Shown piece after piece: positions 26,308 through 35,747 of a stretch of 64,000 nucleotides of DNA; within the stretch, counting starts at the first letter, position 1, and each line of letters begins with the position of its first letter. Source of the DNA: Methanobacterium bryantii. GTDB lineage: Archaea; Methanobacteriota; Methanobacteria; Methanobacteriales; Methanobacteriaceae. The stretch spans positions 147,348 to 211,347 of the forward strand of contig NZ_LMVM01000038.1 in the NCBI RefSeq assembly GCF_002287175.1, in the 5' to 3' direction. The notes under the pieces were generated by a model. That model ran no database searches. It had not been told where the DNA came from and worked only from the letters and a program-made list of their open reading frames with translations. Position numbers and translations under genes: made by a program.

Positions 26308-27780
26308 CTACTTGAAACTGAATAATGAAACCTGTTTTTCTTTACTTCCACCGTTATTCTCTTCCTTTTTAGGCTCTTCATCAGATTTTTTAGATCTTTT
26401 AGACGATTTTGTACTCTTTTTTGAAGCACTGCTTGAACTGGCCTTTTTGACCTTTTTCTGTGTCTTTAAAGTTTCCTTATCCATTTTAGTTTCTTCAGAT
26501 TTAGCTTCTTTAGAAACACTTTTTGAAGTTATGGTGCTTTTCTTTTTAGTTTTAGGTTTTTTAGGGACCTTTACCTTTCTTGACCTGAAAACTTTTACTT
26601 CATCGTCTTCAAGCCCAAAGTATGTCATCATGTTGTAAGCTATATCATCATCCTGGAACATGATTTCAAAATAGGGGAACTGTGAAATTGCAACTTTTTT
26701 GGATGTGTGAAGTTTTTCTCCAATCTTTTCGGCCACCCTATTTTGTAAATCCCTTTTACTCCTGTTTTTAGAAAGTATTGTATAAACAGATGAATTAGTA
26801 TACCTTGCAAATTTTTTATAGGTCTCATCTTTAGAAAGTGCAACCCCTACACTCATCAATTCATACGCATACTTCCAGTAGGTATAAGCCCGTGTTGAAA
26901 AAGCCCTTCCCAGATAAATATCTGCTTGAGAAATCATTTCATAAGCCTTTTCTATCTCATCTTTCTTTTCATATTCACGGGGAATATTTTCTGTGACCAT
27001 TTCAAGTAAAAGTGAAGGATCTGCTTCAACCTGCCGCATGGCCCCTTTAATATTAGCCGGAGTTTTACTTTTTAAGATGGTCCTTACAGCATCAAAGACA
27101 TTAGATCTTCCATCTTTTGGAGCTACAAGATCAAGGTCTTCGGATGTGATTTTTTCCTCGCCTTTTGCCATTATTTCAAGATCATTTATAGCAGACCTTA
27201 AATCACCATTAGATCTCTTTGCAAGGGTTCTTAGAACATGTTCTTCAAATTTTACCCCTTCTTTTACACATACCTTCTTTAAAAGTGAAACTATTGAGTT
27301 TGTATGAACCTTCCTGAGGTTTATTACCTGGCATTTATTTTTAAAGCTCTTAATTCTATTACTGTAAGGGTCATTAGCCATCATCACTATTGGCTGAATT
27401 GCATCCTTTAGTATTTTATTAATTGCCCTTGATCCGCCCCGATCATCATTACCATGAAGCCCATCAACTTCATCCAGAATTATCAGCTTCAATCGGTTGC
27501 CAAATAAGGTCATTGAAGAGGATGCTTCACCTACAACTCCCATAATAGCATCATATGACCTTTTATCACTGGCATTTAATTCAACTGAATCAGAAAATTC
27601 ACCCGCAATTAGCCCTGCAAATGTGGTTTTACCAGTGCCTGGTGGGCCTATAAGAAAGAGGCATTTTTGAGGATTACCATTTTTCCATTCCGCTGTCCAT
27701 TCAAGGATTTCTTTTTTCGCTTTTATATTCCCAAGAACATCATCAAAGTTCTTTGGCCTATATTTTTCTGTCCACAACAT
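26308..27780 (-). CDS. rfcL: Replication factor C large subunit
   Basis: Large subunit of the clamp loader that opens PCNA at primer ends. The 490-residue protein has the AAA+ core at 1-210: LWTEKYRPKNFDDVLGN, Walker A GPPGTGKTT near 46-54, Walker B LIILDEVDGLHG near 98-109 and sensor 1 in MANDPYSN. The helical collar follows. Residues 400-475 are a Lys/Ser/Glu-rich tail, and the C-terminus ends KEKQVSLFSFK, a PIP box (QxxLFxF) for PCNA binding. It lies 73 bp downstream of rfcS and forms one transcription unit with it. Confidence 0.96.
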   Translation of the reverse strand: MLWTEKYRPKNFDDVLGNIKAKKEILEWTAEWKNGNPQKCLFLIGPPGTGKTTFAGLIAGEFSDSVELNASDKRSYDAIMGVVGEASSSMTLFGNRLKLIILDEVDGLHGNDDRGGSRAINKILKDAIQPIVMMANDPYSNRIKSFKNKCQVINLRKVHTNSIVSLLKKVCVKEGVKFEEHVLRTLAKRSNGDLRSAINDLEIMAKGEEKITSEDLDLVAPKDGRSNVFDAVRTILKSKTPANIKGAMRQVEADPSLLLEMVTENIPREYEKKDEIEKAYEMISQADIYLGRAFSTRAYTYWKYAYELMSVGVALSKDETYKKFARYTNSSVYTILSKNRSKRDLQNRVAEKIGEKLHTSKKVAISQFPYFEIMFQDDDIAYNMMTYFGLEDDEVKVFRSRKVKVPKKPKTKKKSTITSKSVSKEAKSEETKMDKETLKTQKKVKKASSSSASKKSTKSSKRSKKSDEEPKKEENNGGSKEKQVSLFSFK

Positions 27781-27853
27781 CTTCTGCCTTTCCTCTAAAT
27801 TACCGTTTTACTCGCTATCAGATAGCTTTATCTTTTAAATTCTCAAACTTAAT

Positions 27854-28813
27854 CTAATTTCCTTTTAATAAAAACTTTGTAAGGAGTGCTTCAAGCTGAA
27901 TCCTCGGATTAGACCCTTCCCTTATTCTGTAATCATATTCACCAATACTTTGAATCAAATCCATGTACACATCTTCTTCAATCGTGTTTTCCATCGACAT
28001 GCGTGAGACTTCCTGATAAATCTGAGTTACCATGTCTTCCCCACTTGTACCCTGAACAACCATTACCTCTCTTAAAAGGTCTCTTGCACTTATAAAGTCT
28101 CCATTTAAAGCTTTATTAACTATTTTCCGCACATCTTGAGGTTTTGCTTTAGAGACAATTTCATGGATACTGTCATCTGTAATTTCATCAGTTGTGGATG
28201 CAGATGCTTGAAGTATGTTTACTGCTTTCCTTAAATCTCCCTCTGCAAAATAAACGATGCTTTCAATCGCGCCCCTTGTAATATTGAGATTTTCAGCTTC
28301 AGCTATTTTTTCAAGTCTTGCGATGATTTGAGTTCCTTTTACAGGTGCAAATCTAAATATTGCACACCTCGACTGTATTGGATCTATTATCTTTGAGGAG
28401 TAGTTACATGAAAGTACGAAGGACGCTGTCTTTGTGTACATCTCCATTTCACGCCTTAAAGCATGTTGAGCATCTTTGGTCATGTTATCCACTTCATCAA
28501 GGAATACTATCCGGAATGGAGCGCCAACTGCTTTTAACCTGCAGAAATTCTTAATATTAGTTCTTACAGTATCTATTCCCCTTGCATCAGATGCATTGAG
28601 TTCCAGGAAATTCTGTCTCCAGTATTCTCCTAAAATAGATTTTGCAAGTGCAATGGCAGTTGTTGTTTTTCCAACCCCTGCAGGCCCGGTAAACATTAAA
28701 TTAGGCATGCTATGTTCATCAACATATCTTTTAAGTCTTTGAATTATATAATCTTGACCTACAACTTCATCTAGAGTACTTGGCCTGTATTTTTCAACCC
28801 ATGGTCCGTTCAT
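27854..28813 (-). CDS. rfcS: Replication factor C small subunit
   Basis: Small AAA+ subunit of the clamp loader, present in several copies per complex. The 319 residues show VEKYRPSTLDEVVGQDYI, Walker A GPAGVGKTT near 44-52, Walker B IVFLDEVDNMT near 104-114, the SRC arginine-finger motif in IDPIQSRCAIFRF and sensor 2. There is no intein, unlike in some archaea. GGTGAT precedes ATG. It leads the rfcS-rfcL unit. Confidence 0.97.
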   Translation of the reverse strand: MNGPWVEKYRPSTLDEVVGQDYIIQRLKRYVDEHSMPNLMFTGPAGVGKTTTAIALAKSILGEYWRQNFLELNASDARGIDTVRTNIKNFCRLKAVGAPFRIVFLDEVDNMTKDAQHALRREMEMYTKTASFVLSCNYSSKIIDPIQSRCAIFRFAPVKGTQIIARLEKIAEAENLNITRGAIESIVYFAEGDLRKAVNILQASASTTDEITDDSIHEIVSKAKPQDVRKIVNKALNGDFISARDLLREVMVVQGTSGEDMVTQIYQEVSRMSMENTIEEDVYMDLIQSIGEYDYRIREGSNPRIQLEALLTKFLLKGN

Positions 28814-29115
28814 TTAATCACCGTTTGCTTTTGCGAGATTCATTCGCATTATTTTTCACTTACTAATTTATGTAAAAATGAATTCGAGATACTTTGTATT
28901 CATATAAAATAGAAACAAGGTCTATAGTTGACTTTGTAAAGAGTAGGTATAAAATTTACTGTTTATTAAAAATGAGAAAAAATTCCTTAAATATGCCTGT
29001 AATATAATACTATCCATTTAATAACTTATTTTACACCTTTATTTAAGGATATTACTCACCATTTACAATATAATTTTAACAAGAAGTTTATATTTCATTG
29101 AATATATCATACTTC
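28814..29115. other. AT-rich intergenic region
   Basis: About 300 bp upstream of rfcS, up to the start of a cupredoxin relic. It must contain the rfcS promoter and the former promoter of the relic. No inverted repeat, small RNA or other open frame is evident. Confidence 0.4.
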
Positions 29116-29462
29116 ATGACATATAAATATTACATCAAGATCAGAATTGCCTTAATTATATTAGGAGTAGGTATTACTCAGGTTGTACGCAAAATCAGCA
29201 GCAAAATACCAAAACATATTCCAATACAGTAACGATCCAAAACTACACATACACCCCCACTATTCTTACAGTTAAAGCAAGCGAATGTCACATGGACAAA
29301 TAAAGATTCTGTCATTCATGATATACTCCGCGATTCTAGAGCACTTAAAAGCCATGATTTAAATAAAGGTTACAAATACGCCGCAATTTTACTAAAACTG
29401 GCGAGTAAGTCTATCACTGTGAGGAAAATCCATCAATGACTGGTAAAATAATTGTTCAATAA
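29116..29462 (+). pseudogene. Plastocyanin-like (cupredoxin) lipoprotein pseudogene
   Basis: Successive frames give MTYKYYIKIRIALIILG (signal), then after a shift SGCTQNQQQNTKTYSNTVTI with a lipobox Cys, QNYTYTPTILTVKAS, a further shift to VTWTNKDSVIHDI and RALKSHDLNKG, and after another shift NFTKTGE-stop-VYHCEENPSMTGKIIVQ. This is the order of a small blue-copper protein with ligands His, Cys and Met; the second ligand His after Cys is now Asn. At least three frameshifts and one internal stop show it is dead. Confidence 0.8.
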
Positions 29463-29535
29463 AAATTTAAAACATTACTCAGTAATGTCTAAATATTTTA
29501 TTTTCCAGATAAATAAAATCTTTTCATTTAAAGAA

Positions 29536-30081
29536 CTAAAATCCTAGAAGTATCTTTAGCCCTATTCCAATTAAGATTAATCCTCCAAAAATCTCAATTT
29601 TGTGTTCAAATAAGTGTCCAATGCCTTTTCCTATATAAAATCCAATAAAAGACAGGAAAAACGTAACAGCCCCTATTATTACAATAGGTTCTGCTATTGG
29701 AGTCTTAAGGAATGCAAATGTTACTCCAACTAAAAATGCATCAATACTTGTTGCAATTGCAAGGACGAATATTTCTTTTAATGAAAAGCTGTCATCTTTA
29801 TCCTTTCCATCATCAAAAATACCTTCATAAATCATTTTAATTCCTATAATAAATAATAAAATGAATGCTATCCATGGAGCTGCTGCTGAAACAAAAACTT
29901 CAAGTTGTATGCCTGAAATCCATCCTGCAACAGGCATTAATGCTTGAAATACACCGAAAAATAGGGCGATGATCAAAGCATGTTTTAAATTAGACTTCAT
30001 TACAAGTCCCTTTGTTATAGAAACGCTGAATGCATCCATTGCAAGTCCAACAGCTATAAGAAAAATTGAAATAATATCCAT
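29536..30081 (-). CDS. mntP: Manganese efflux pump MntP
   Basis: A 181-residue membrane protein with six predicted helices that exports Mn2+ in bacteria. Family marks are the two half-repeats: GLAMDAFSVSITKGL near residues 17-31 and ATSIDAFLVGVTFAF near 110-124, each with the conserved Asp-Ala-Phe. The central loop (GIFDDGKDKDDS) is acidic. It is a single gene. Bacterial mntP is often under a Mn riboswitch, but I see no such structure upstream here. Confidence 0.9.
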   Translation of the reverse strand: MDIISIFLIAVGLAMDAFSVSITKGLVMKSNLKHALIIALFFGVFQALMPVAGWISGIQLEVFVSAAAPWIAFILLFIIGIKMIYEGIFDDGKDKDDSFSLKEIFVLAIATSIDAFLVGVTFAFLKTPIAEPIVIIGAVTFFLSFIGFYIGKGIGHLFEHKIEIFGGLILIGIGLKILLGF

Positions 30082-30263
30082 AGGTTTAAACTATTAATCA
30101 CTTTTTATATAAATATTTATTAAAAATAGCAAAAAATTTATTTTAACATGTTAATTCTTGTTTAATCAATTATAAAACCTGCAAATAATCCATTTTTAGA
30201 AAATCATCCAAAATAAGGGTAATATTACTATTTTAATAAAAATTAGCCATTATTTTTAACTAG

Positions 30264-30278
30264 TTTATTATATAATAT
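30264..30278 (+). promoter_or_regulatory. Candidate TATA box of the ferritin-like gene
   Basis: TTTATTATATAATA about 50-60 bases before the ATG at 30328 is the best TATA-like element in the region. Transcription would start about 25 bases downstream, leaving a short leader with the strong GGAGGTGAT ribosome site. Confidence 0.4.
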
Positions 30279-30327
30279 TAACTTATAAATATTTATTATT
30301 ACATAGGATAGTCGGAGGTGATAATTA

Positions 30328-31575
30328 ATGAATCAATTTAAACCAATGGAAATGGAAGGAATGCCTGTAGAAGAGCAATTTATGAACTGGGACAATATAG
30401 TTAGGCCATCCTATGACAAAATGAGCGTTGATCCATATACACGTACTAAAATAATCTTAATGAATGGAATAGAGACCAATGCAGTGTTAACATGCCATGC
30501 GATAGAAAGAATGACCAAAGATCCTGAAGTTAAAAGGTTAATGTCCATTATGCGCCGTGTTGACTCAATGCAGCAGCAGACCGTAAACTGGCTTAATGCT
30601 GCAGATCAAACCGTATTAGAAACAACAATAGCTTATGAACAGGTTGCTGTAGATCTTACTGCAAACCTTGCAAAAAATGAACCAGATCCTTATATTAAAG
30701 ACACCCTTGATTTTGCCCTTCTTGAAGATTTTGACCATCTATTCAGGTTTGGCTGTATGCTTGAAGCACTGGAAGGTGAAGATCCCGAATTGATTACTCA
30801 GGCAAAAACTGAAATTAAACCTGGAAGACCCACAATTCTACACCATAGACATCCTAACGAGTCAATGCGTAAACATTACAATAAGGACCAAGCAGATCTT
30901 AAAACAAAAATGAATTACCTGACTATAACTTCAGGTGAGCAACAGACAATGTTGTTTTACAAGGAACATGGATTTATGTATCCTGATGAACTTGCTCGTA
31001 AACTGTATTCAGAAATTGCAGATGTTGAAGAAGAACATGTAACCCAGTACGGCGTACTTGGTGATCCCGAAGAAACAATGCTTGAGAAAATGGCAATGAT
31101 GGAACTTTGTGAAGCCTACAATTATTATTCATGCGCCCAGACTGAAACAGATGATAGGATCAAACGCATATGGGAAAACTTTACCAAGATGGAAATTACA
31201 CACTTTAAAATGTGCGCGGAACTGCTTAGAAAATATGAAGGGAAAAATGTTGAAGATTTAATGCAGGAAGATAAAATAAAATCACTCATAGTATTCGAAC
31301 CTAATAAAGAATACGTGAATAAAGTTCTTGAGGAACAGATTGATCTCATGCCAAACAATATGGAATTTGTAAGGCTTCGCGAGCTTCCTGATAATTGGTC
31401 AAGCTTTAAAGCTCAACAAATTATGAATTCAGGCATGGTACCATCAGAAGAAGTTGTAAACAGGCTTGGAACTGGACTGGCAGAAAAAGCAACTCAAAAT
31501 ATATATCAGGATGTAAAACAGCAGATGGCCGACAGAATTGGTTCTTCTGCCGTGCAGATGGCAATTTCCAAATAA
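30328..31575 (+). CDS. Double ferritin-like domain protein, 415 aa
   Basis: A soluble, helical protein with two ferritin-like four-helix halves. Possible iron ligands are Glu in GIETNAVLTCHAIERM (about 51-67), EQVAVDL (109), LLEDFDHLFRF (131-141) in the first half, and EIADVEEEHVTQYG (229-242), MELCEAYNYYSCAQTE (254-269) and KMEITHFKMCAELL in the second, where E-x2-H pairs appear. It may be a diiron oxidase, peroxide-scavenging or iron-handling protein; the role is inferred. GGAGGTGAT before ATG, a clear TATA box and a terminator hairpin point to high expression. It is monocistronic. Confidence 0.72.
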   Translation: MNQFKPMEMEGMPVEEQFMNWDNIVRPSYDKMSVDPYTRTKIILMNGIETNAVLTCHAIERMTKDPEVKRLMSIMRRVDSMQQQTVNWLNAADQTVLETTIAYEQVAVDLTANLAKNEPDPYIKDTLDFALLEDFDHLFRFGCMLEALEGEDPELITQAKTEIKPGRPTILHHRHPNESMRKHYNKDQADLKTKMNYLTITSGEQQTMLFYKEHGFMYPDELARKLYSEIADVEEEHVTQYGVLGDPEETMLEKMAMMELCEAYNYYSCAQTETDDRIKRIWENFTKMEITHFKMCAELLRKYEGKNVEDLMQEDKIKSLIVFEPNKEYVNKVLEEQIDLMPNNMEFVRLRELPDNWSSFKAQQIMNSGMVPSEEVVNRLGTGLAEKATQNIYQDVKQQMADRIGSSAVQMAISK

Positions 31576-31600
31576 TACTTAACTGATGCTAAGCTAGATC

Positions 31601-31643
31601 TTTTAAATGGGAATTTCAGCAGTTTCCATTTAAAAACCTAATT
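31601..31643 (+). terminator. Terminator hairpin after the ferritin-like gene
   Basis: TTTTAAATGG (31601-31610) pairs with CCATTTAAAA (31626-31635); three further inner pairs, one of them G-T, extend the stem to 13 bp. A T-rich tract (ATTTTTTATTATTT) follows within ten bases. Confidence 0.65.
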
Positions 31644-31743
31644 TTTTATTATTTGTATTTTAACGGGTTTTTATGTATAAAATATTTGCAAAACCCTGCT
31701 TTTTAATAAATGGTTCAATAAAAACTAAAAATACGTAATTAAC

Positions 31744-33102
31744 TTATTTAAAAAGAACTATTAACTCCGGATGAATTTTATCTTTAATTCCAAGATCATT
31801 CATGGCTCTTCCATATGAATTATTAATTGTTTTAAATTCATTACGGACTATTCCTCTAAAAGCTCCATATCCCATTACTTTACCATAGTTTTCAGTTATA
31901 ATGTCAATTATTTTACTAAAATCAGTGATAAGTATATTTGATCTTTCATTTAAAGGAATATTTTCAGCATTTTCCTTTATCTTATCAAAATCAACCACAG
32001 AATTACTTTTTACATCAACACCATCCAAAAGAGTTTTACATCCATCTAAAGGTAAAAACCTTTTTATAAGCCCTCTTGCAGGTGAGACACCCATAATTTT
32101 GCTTGCTCCGATTGACATTGCCAGAAATACAGATTCATATATATTTAAAATCAGATCAGATTTTTCTTTATCTCCAGCAGGTATTTCAATGTTTTCAGGT
32201 AGTTTTGGGAATGAAATTGGCGGTTTTATAACCGGAATACCGCTTTTTGGTTCTTCAGTATCTTCTTGATTTTCTTCCAGAACTTCTTCAAGGTCTTCTT
32301 CTGAAATTTTTATTTGAACTTCAGTTTCTTCGACTTTTGATTCAATTTCATGGATATCTATTTCATTGGATATGGTTTCAGATTCTGTAGCTACAGTTGA
32401 TAATTCTTCAACCTCCAACATTTCTGAAAGCTTTTCTTTTGCTTCTTTAATATCTAACGCCTTAAACTCTTCAGACTCCACTATTTCATTTAATTTTTCA
32501 GTTCCTATGACCTCTGCAAATACTTCTTTTAAGTCTTCAGTTTCAATGAGTTTATCCACTGTTTCCCCATTTAGTTCTTCAGTTTCTAATCCTTCAGACG
32601 CTTCATTTTCAATTTTAACAGTTTCTGTTTCTGTATTATCATGGGCATCTAATACTTCCAAAGTGGAGGTAGCCTGAATTTCTTCCTGAGAATCTATAAG
32701 TACTTCTTTTTCAACTGGAACTTCCCAAACTATACCTCTCGTAATTTTCATTATATCTCTTGCCGCTCTTTTAGCAGAAACCATTACCAGCCCTACATTT
32801 GCAGATATTTCCATAAGCACGATGAAATATGTATTTTCCATGTGTAAAAAAAGAGCCTTTCCTCCATAAGATTCAACCAGTACCCTTTGAATTTCTCTCC
32901 CATTCGCTGAACTCAGCAGCCTTGTTGATGAACTCATAATTACATGAGCCATTGAGCCAAAAAGAGATGTATCTGTTCCTTTAGACAGAGTATGGCAGAG
33001 TACGTTACCACTGTCATCAGCGATTAAACTGCCGTCTATGCCTTCAACTTTATCCAAATTATTTAAAGTTTTTATTAATTGGTTTTCTATATCAGAATCC
33101 AT
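31744..33102 (-). CDS. Roadblock/LC7-domain protein with a long acidic linker
   Basis: A 452-residue protein in three parts. Residues 1-125 are a roadblock/LC7 domain (NNLDKVEGIDGSLIADDSG, then LVESYGGKALFLHMENTYFIVLM and VGLVMVSAKRAARDI), a fold that binds small GTPases and MinD-type partners. Residues 130-300 are a Glu/Thr/Ser-rich, low-complexity linker. Residues 305-452 form a conserved helical domain starting near GIPVIKPPISFPKLP and ending KDKIHPELIVLFK. I prefer ATG 33100-33102 (MDSDIENQL) over ATG 33120; both are possible. It may act with the short roadblock protein and MinD ATPases encoded elsewhere in the window. Confidence 0.75.
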   Translation of the reverse strand: MDSDIENQLIKTLNNLDKVEGIDGSLIADDSGNVLCHTLSKGTDTSLFGSMAHVIMSSSTRLLSSANGREIQRVLVESYGGKALFLHMENTYFIVLMEISANVGLVMVSAKRAARDIMKITRGIVWEVPVEKEVLIDSQEEIQATSTLEVLDAHDNTETETVKIENEASEGLETEELNGETVDKLIETEDLKEVFAEVIGTEKLNEIVESEEFKALDIKEAKEKLSEMLEVEELSTVATESETISNEIDIHEIESKVEETEVQIKISEEDLEEVLEENQEDTEEPKSGIPVIKPPISFPKLPENIEIPAGDKEKSDLILNIYESVFLAMSIGASKIMGVSPARGLIKRFLPLDGCKTLLDGVDVKSNSVVDFDKIKENAENIPLNERSNILITDFSKIIDIITENYGKVMGYGAFRGIVRNEFKTINNSYGRAMNDLGIKDKIHPELIVLFK

Positions 33103-33371
33103 ATAACCACACTGATTCATTTAAAATATCCCAAATATAATCATTAGTAACTTATCTAAGACTGGTTGATCATACTTAGCATTTTTAAATATTCAAATAT
33201 ATTCTAGTTTATGTTTATAGTTTTTAAGTTTTATCTTAAACACAATTATGGTTTAATGAACAGATTTAAAAAAAAATAAGTATTAAATTCCCAAATCATT
33301 CTATGATTTAAGGGCCAAACACATATTGTTTTGGAAAATAAAAAAAATAAAATAATTATGCAACTATTCAG

Positions 33372-34820
33372 TTACAATAAATGCCTTTTTAAGAGAGCGC
33401 CTTCGCTGTCATGTATATCTACTAAAAGCGGTGAGTCTTCACCGATTGCATGGGTTGCACAGGAAAGACATGGATCATATGCCCTTATAATCATTTCAAG
33501 CTGATTTTTAATACCTTCTGAGACTTCTTCACCTTTAATTAGAGCTTTAGCTGTTTCTCTTACTCCAATATCCATAGAGAGATTGTTTTGACCTGTTGCA
33601 ACCACAAGGTTTGCACGTGTTATTATTCCTGCAGCGTCTGTTTCGTAATCATGGATAAGAGATCCCCTTGGGGCTTCTATTATTCCTACACCTCTTTTAG
33701 TTTCGCTGGACTGTCTTGCTTCATCCCTTGTCATTAACGGTTCGCTGAGGAACTGTCTTATCTCCGTACTTACTATATCATCATCCTCTAAAAGCTGCAT
33801 GGATCTTTCTGCAGCATACATTAACTCAATAAGACGAGCATAATGGTACAGAAGAGTGTTTTGCGCAATTCCAAACTTATCTTTGAACTCACCGTACAGT
33901 GCACCGGCTTTTTCTGTTGGAACATTGTCAGCTATATTTAACCTTGCAAGAGGCCCAACTCTGTAGTTACCATCAGGGAATCCTGTTTGTTTAAGGTATG
34001 GGAATTTAAGATAAGACCACGGCTGTACCTTTTCTTCTATGTAGTCCAAATAATCAGAAGATTGGAACTCATGAACAGAATTTCCTGCTTTATCAATTAT
34101 TTTCATAGGACCATCATAAACTTCAAGATTGCCATTATTGGTTAAACCACCGAAATAAGTTTCAACTGGACCCAATAATTCAATTGCCTCAGCATACTGT
34201 TCAAATAGCGGTTTTGCTACTCCAACACCTTTTTCTATAAGTTCAATAGCATTTTTTGTAGCTTCTAACAGTTTAGCCCTTTCTTCAGCACTCATTGCCT
34301 TTGTCTGTCCACCTGCAACAGCAGTGACTGGATGTATCGCTTTTCCTCCCACCACTTCTGTTATATCTTGACCGACCTTCCTGGTTTTTATTGCCATTTT
34401 TGCAAGTTCAGGGTCTTTTTTAATGATTCCAATCACATTTCGCTGTGTAGGATCAGAATCCGGTCCTAATACAAGGTCTGGTGCACCCAGGAAATAAAAA
34501 TGTAATGCATGTGAGTGAATATATTGACCAAGAAGCATGAGCTCTCTCAGTTTTTTAGCGGCTTCTGGAGGTTGCAAACCAAAAACAGTATCAGTAGCTT
34601 TAGCAGCTGCTAAATGGTGGGCAGTTTGACATATTCCACATATACGTGGAGTTATCCTAGGAGCTTCCTCAACTGCTGCCCCTTCCAGGAATTTTTCAAA
34701 TCCTCTTATCTCCATTACATGAAAGTGAGCATCTGAAACGTTTCCAGAATCATCCAACTGAACTGTGATTTTTGCATGTCCTTCAATTCTTGTTACTGGA
34801 TTTATTTCTATCTGTTTCAT
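33372..34820 (-). CDS. [NiFe]-hydrogenase large subunit, Mvh/F420-nonreducing type
   Basis: Catalytic subunit holding the NiFe centre. Of 482 residues, RITPRICGICQTAHH (Cys 61 and 64) and DPCLSCATH (Cys 451 and 454) give the four metal thiolates; both N-terminal RIEGH and the L2 motif are intact, with Cys rather than selenocysteine. Overall similarity is to group 3c MvhA (VHVMEIRGFEKFLEG-like opening, RVGPLARLN, IEAPRGSLIHDYE), but the L1 region QTAHH differs from DVQHH of classical MvhA. The 25 residues after H457 are longer than most cleaved tails. It is the last gene of a four-gene operon without mvhD or mvhB. Confidence 0.85.
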   Translation of the reverse strand: MKQIEINPVTRIEGHAKITVQLDDSGNVSDAHFHVMEIRGFEKFLEGAAVEEAPRITPRICGICQTAHHLAAAKATDTVFGLQPPEAAKKLRELMLLGQYIHSHALHFYFLGAPDLVLGPDSDPTQRNVIGIIKKDPELAKMAIKTRKVGQDITEVVGGKAIHPVTAVAGGQTKAMSAEERAKLLEATKNAIELIEKGVGVAKPLFEQYAEAIELLGPVETYFGGLTNNGNLEVYDGPMKIIDKAGNSVHEFQSSDYLDYIEEKVQPWSYLKFPYLKQTGFPDGNYRVGPLARLNIADNVPTEKAGALYGEFKDKFGIAQNTLLYHYARLIELMYAAERSMQLLEDDDIVSTEIRQFLSEPLMTRDEARQSSETKRGVGIIEAPRGSLIHDYETDAAGIITRANLVVATGQNNLSMDIGVRETAKALIKGEEVSEGIKNQLEMIIRAYDPCLSCATHAIGEDSPLLVDIHDSEGALLKRHLL

Positions 34821-34835
34821 ATTATCACGCTTCTA

Positions 34836-35747
34836 TTATTTCTTGACCAGCTGAGGGATCAATGAAACCTGTTTATCCTCCATAATTGTACTTCCAATTA
34901 CGAATCCATATATTACGTGCCCAATATCTCTTATTTGTTTCTCAACATCCTTTTCTGGCATCTTAGAAAGGTGAGCTATCCTTTTTATTACACCATTATA
35001 TACATCGTGGCTTGGTTCCCTTAAAACATCAAGAGAAGGACCACCACAACCATGGCAAGGGATACCTGCAGATGTACATAGTGCACCGCACCTTCCAAGT
35101 GTAACAGAACCTAGACAGACATAGCCCTGGCTTAAGAAACATTTTTGAGGATCTGGATCTCCTTCAATTCTCCTGTTAAGTTTGTCAAATTCCACGTGAT
35201 CCATCCACCTTGAACAGTCAGCACATACGCTCTTTTTAGGAACATCTGGAGCTTCTCCTTTAATTAAAGGCATTAATATATCCCAAACAAGAAGTTCTTT
35301 AGGAGGACATCCCGGTAAAAAATAATCTACTTCTGTGAAATCACCTGCAGGGTGAACAATTGGTAATAATTCTGGAACTACTTCTGAAGGCACATCAGCT
35401 GCTTCAGTACTTGGATTGTCAGAATAAATCCTTGCTGTTACATCTTCCGGCCGGTAAAGATCTGCCATTCCAGTTATACCTCCGTAACATGCACATGTTC
35501 CGTATGCTATTAATGTTTTAGACTTTCTACGTAATTCTTCAAGCCTTTCTTTGTTTTCTTTATTTCGTACAGAACCAGAAACTATTGCAATATCAATATC
35601 ATCTGGTACTTCTTTTACATCCATTAAAACTGGTGCATAAACAATATCTGCTTCTTTAAGTAATTCCATTATTCCTTCGTGTAAATCAAGAATCGAAATT
35701 TCACATCCAGAACAGCCGGCAAGCCATTCAAGTGCAATTTTTACCAT
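34836..35747 (-). CDS. [NiFe]-hydrogenase small subunit, Mvh type
   Basis: Iron-sulfur subunit of 303 residues that passes electrons from the NiFe site. Proximal cluster ligands are in LAGCSGCEISILD, GTCACYGGITG and LPGCPPKE; further cysteines in VCADCSRW, KCFLSQGYVCLG, GRCGALCTSAG and PCHGCGGP serve the medial and distal clusters. There is no Tat signal, so the enzyme is cytoplasmic. Its start overlaps the stop of the V4R-like gene (TAATG), and the large subunit starts 15 bp after its end, showing one operon. Confidence 0.88.
   Translation of the reverse strand: MVKIALEWLAGCSGCEISILDLHEGIMELLKEADIVYAPVLMDVKEVPDDIDIAIVSGSVRNKENKERLEELRRKSKTLIAYGTCACYGGITGMADLYRPEDVTARIYSDNPSTEAADVPSEVVPELLPIVHPAGDFTEVDYFLPGCPPKELLVWDILMPLIKGEAPDVPKKSVCADCSRWMDHVEFDKLNRRIEGDPDPQKCFLSQGYVCLGSVTLGRCGALCTSAGIPCHGCGGPSLDVLREPSHDVYNGVIKRIAHLSKMPEKDVEKQIRDIGHVIYGFVIGSTIMEDKQVSLIPQLVKK

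Noticed and set aside
33372..34820. Selenocysteine in the hydrogenase large subunit
   Set aside because: The C-terminal motif is DPCLSCATH with cysteine codons and no in-frame TGA.
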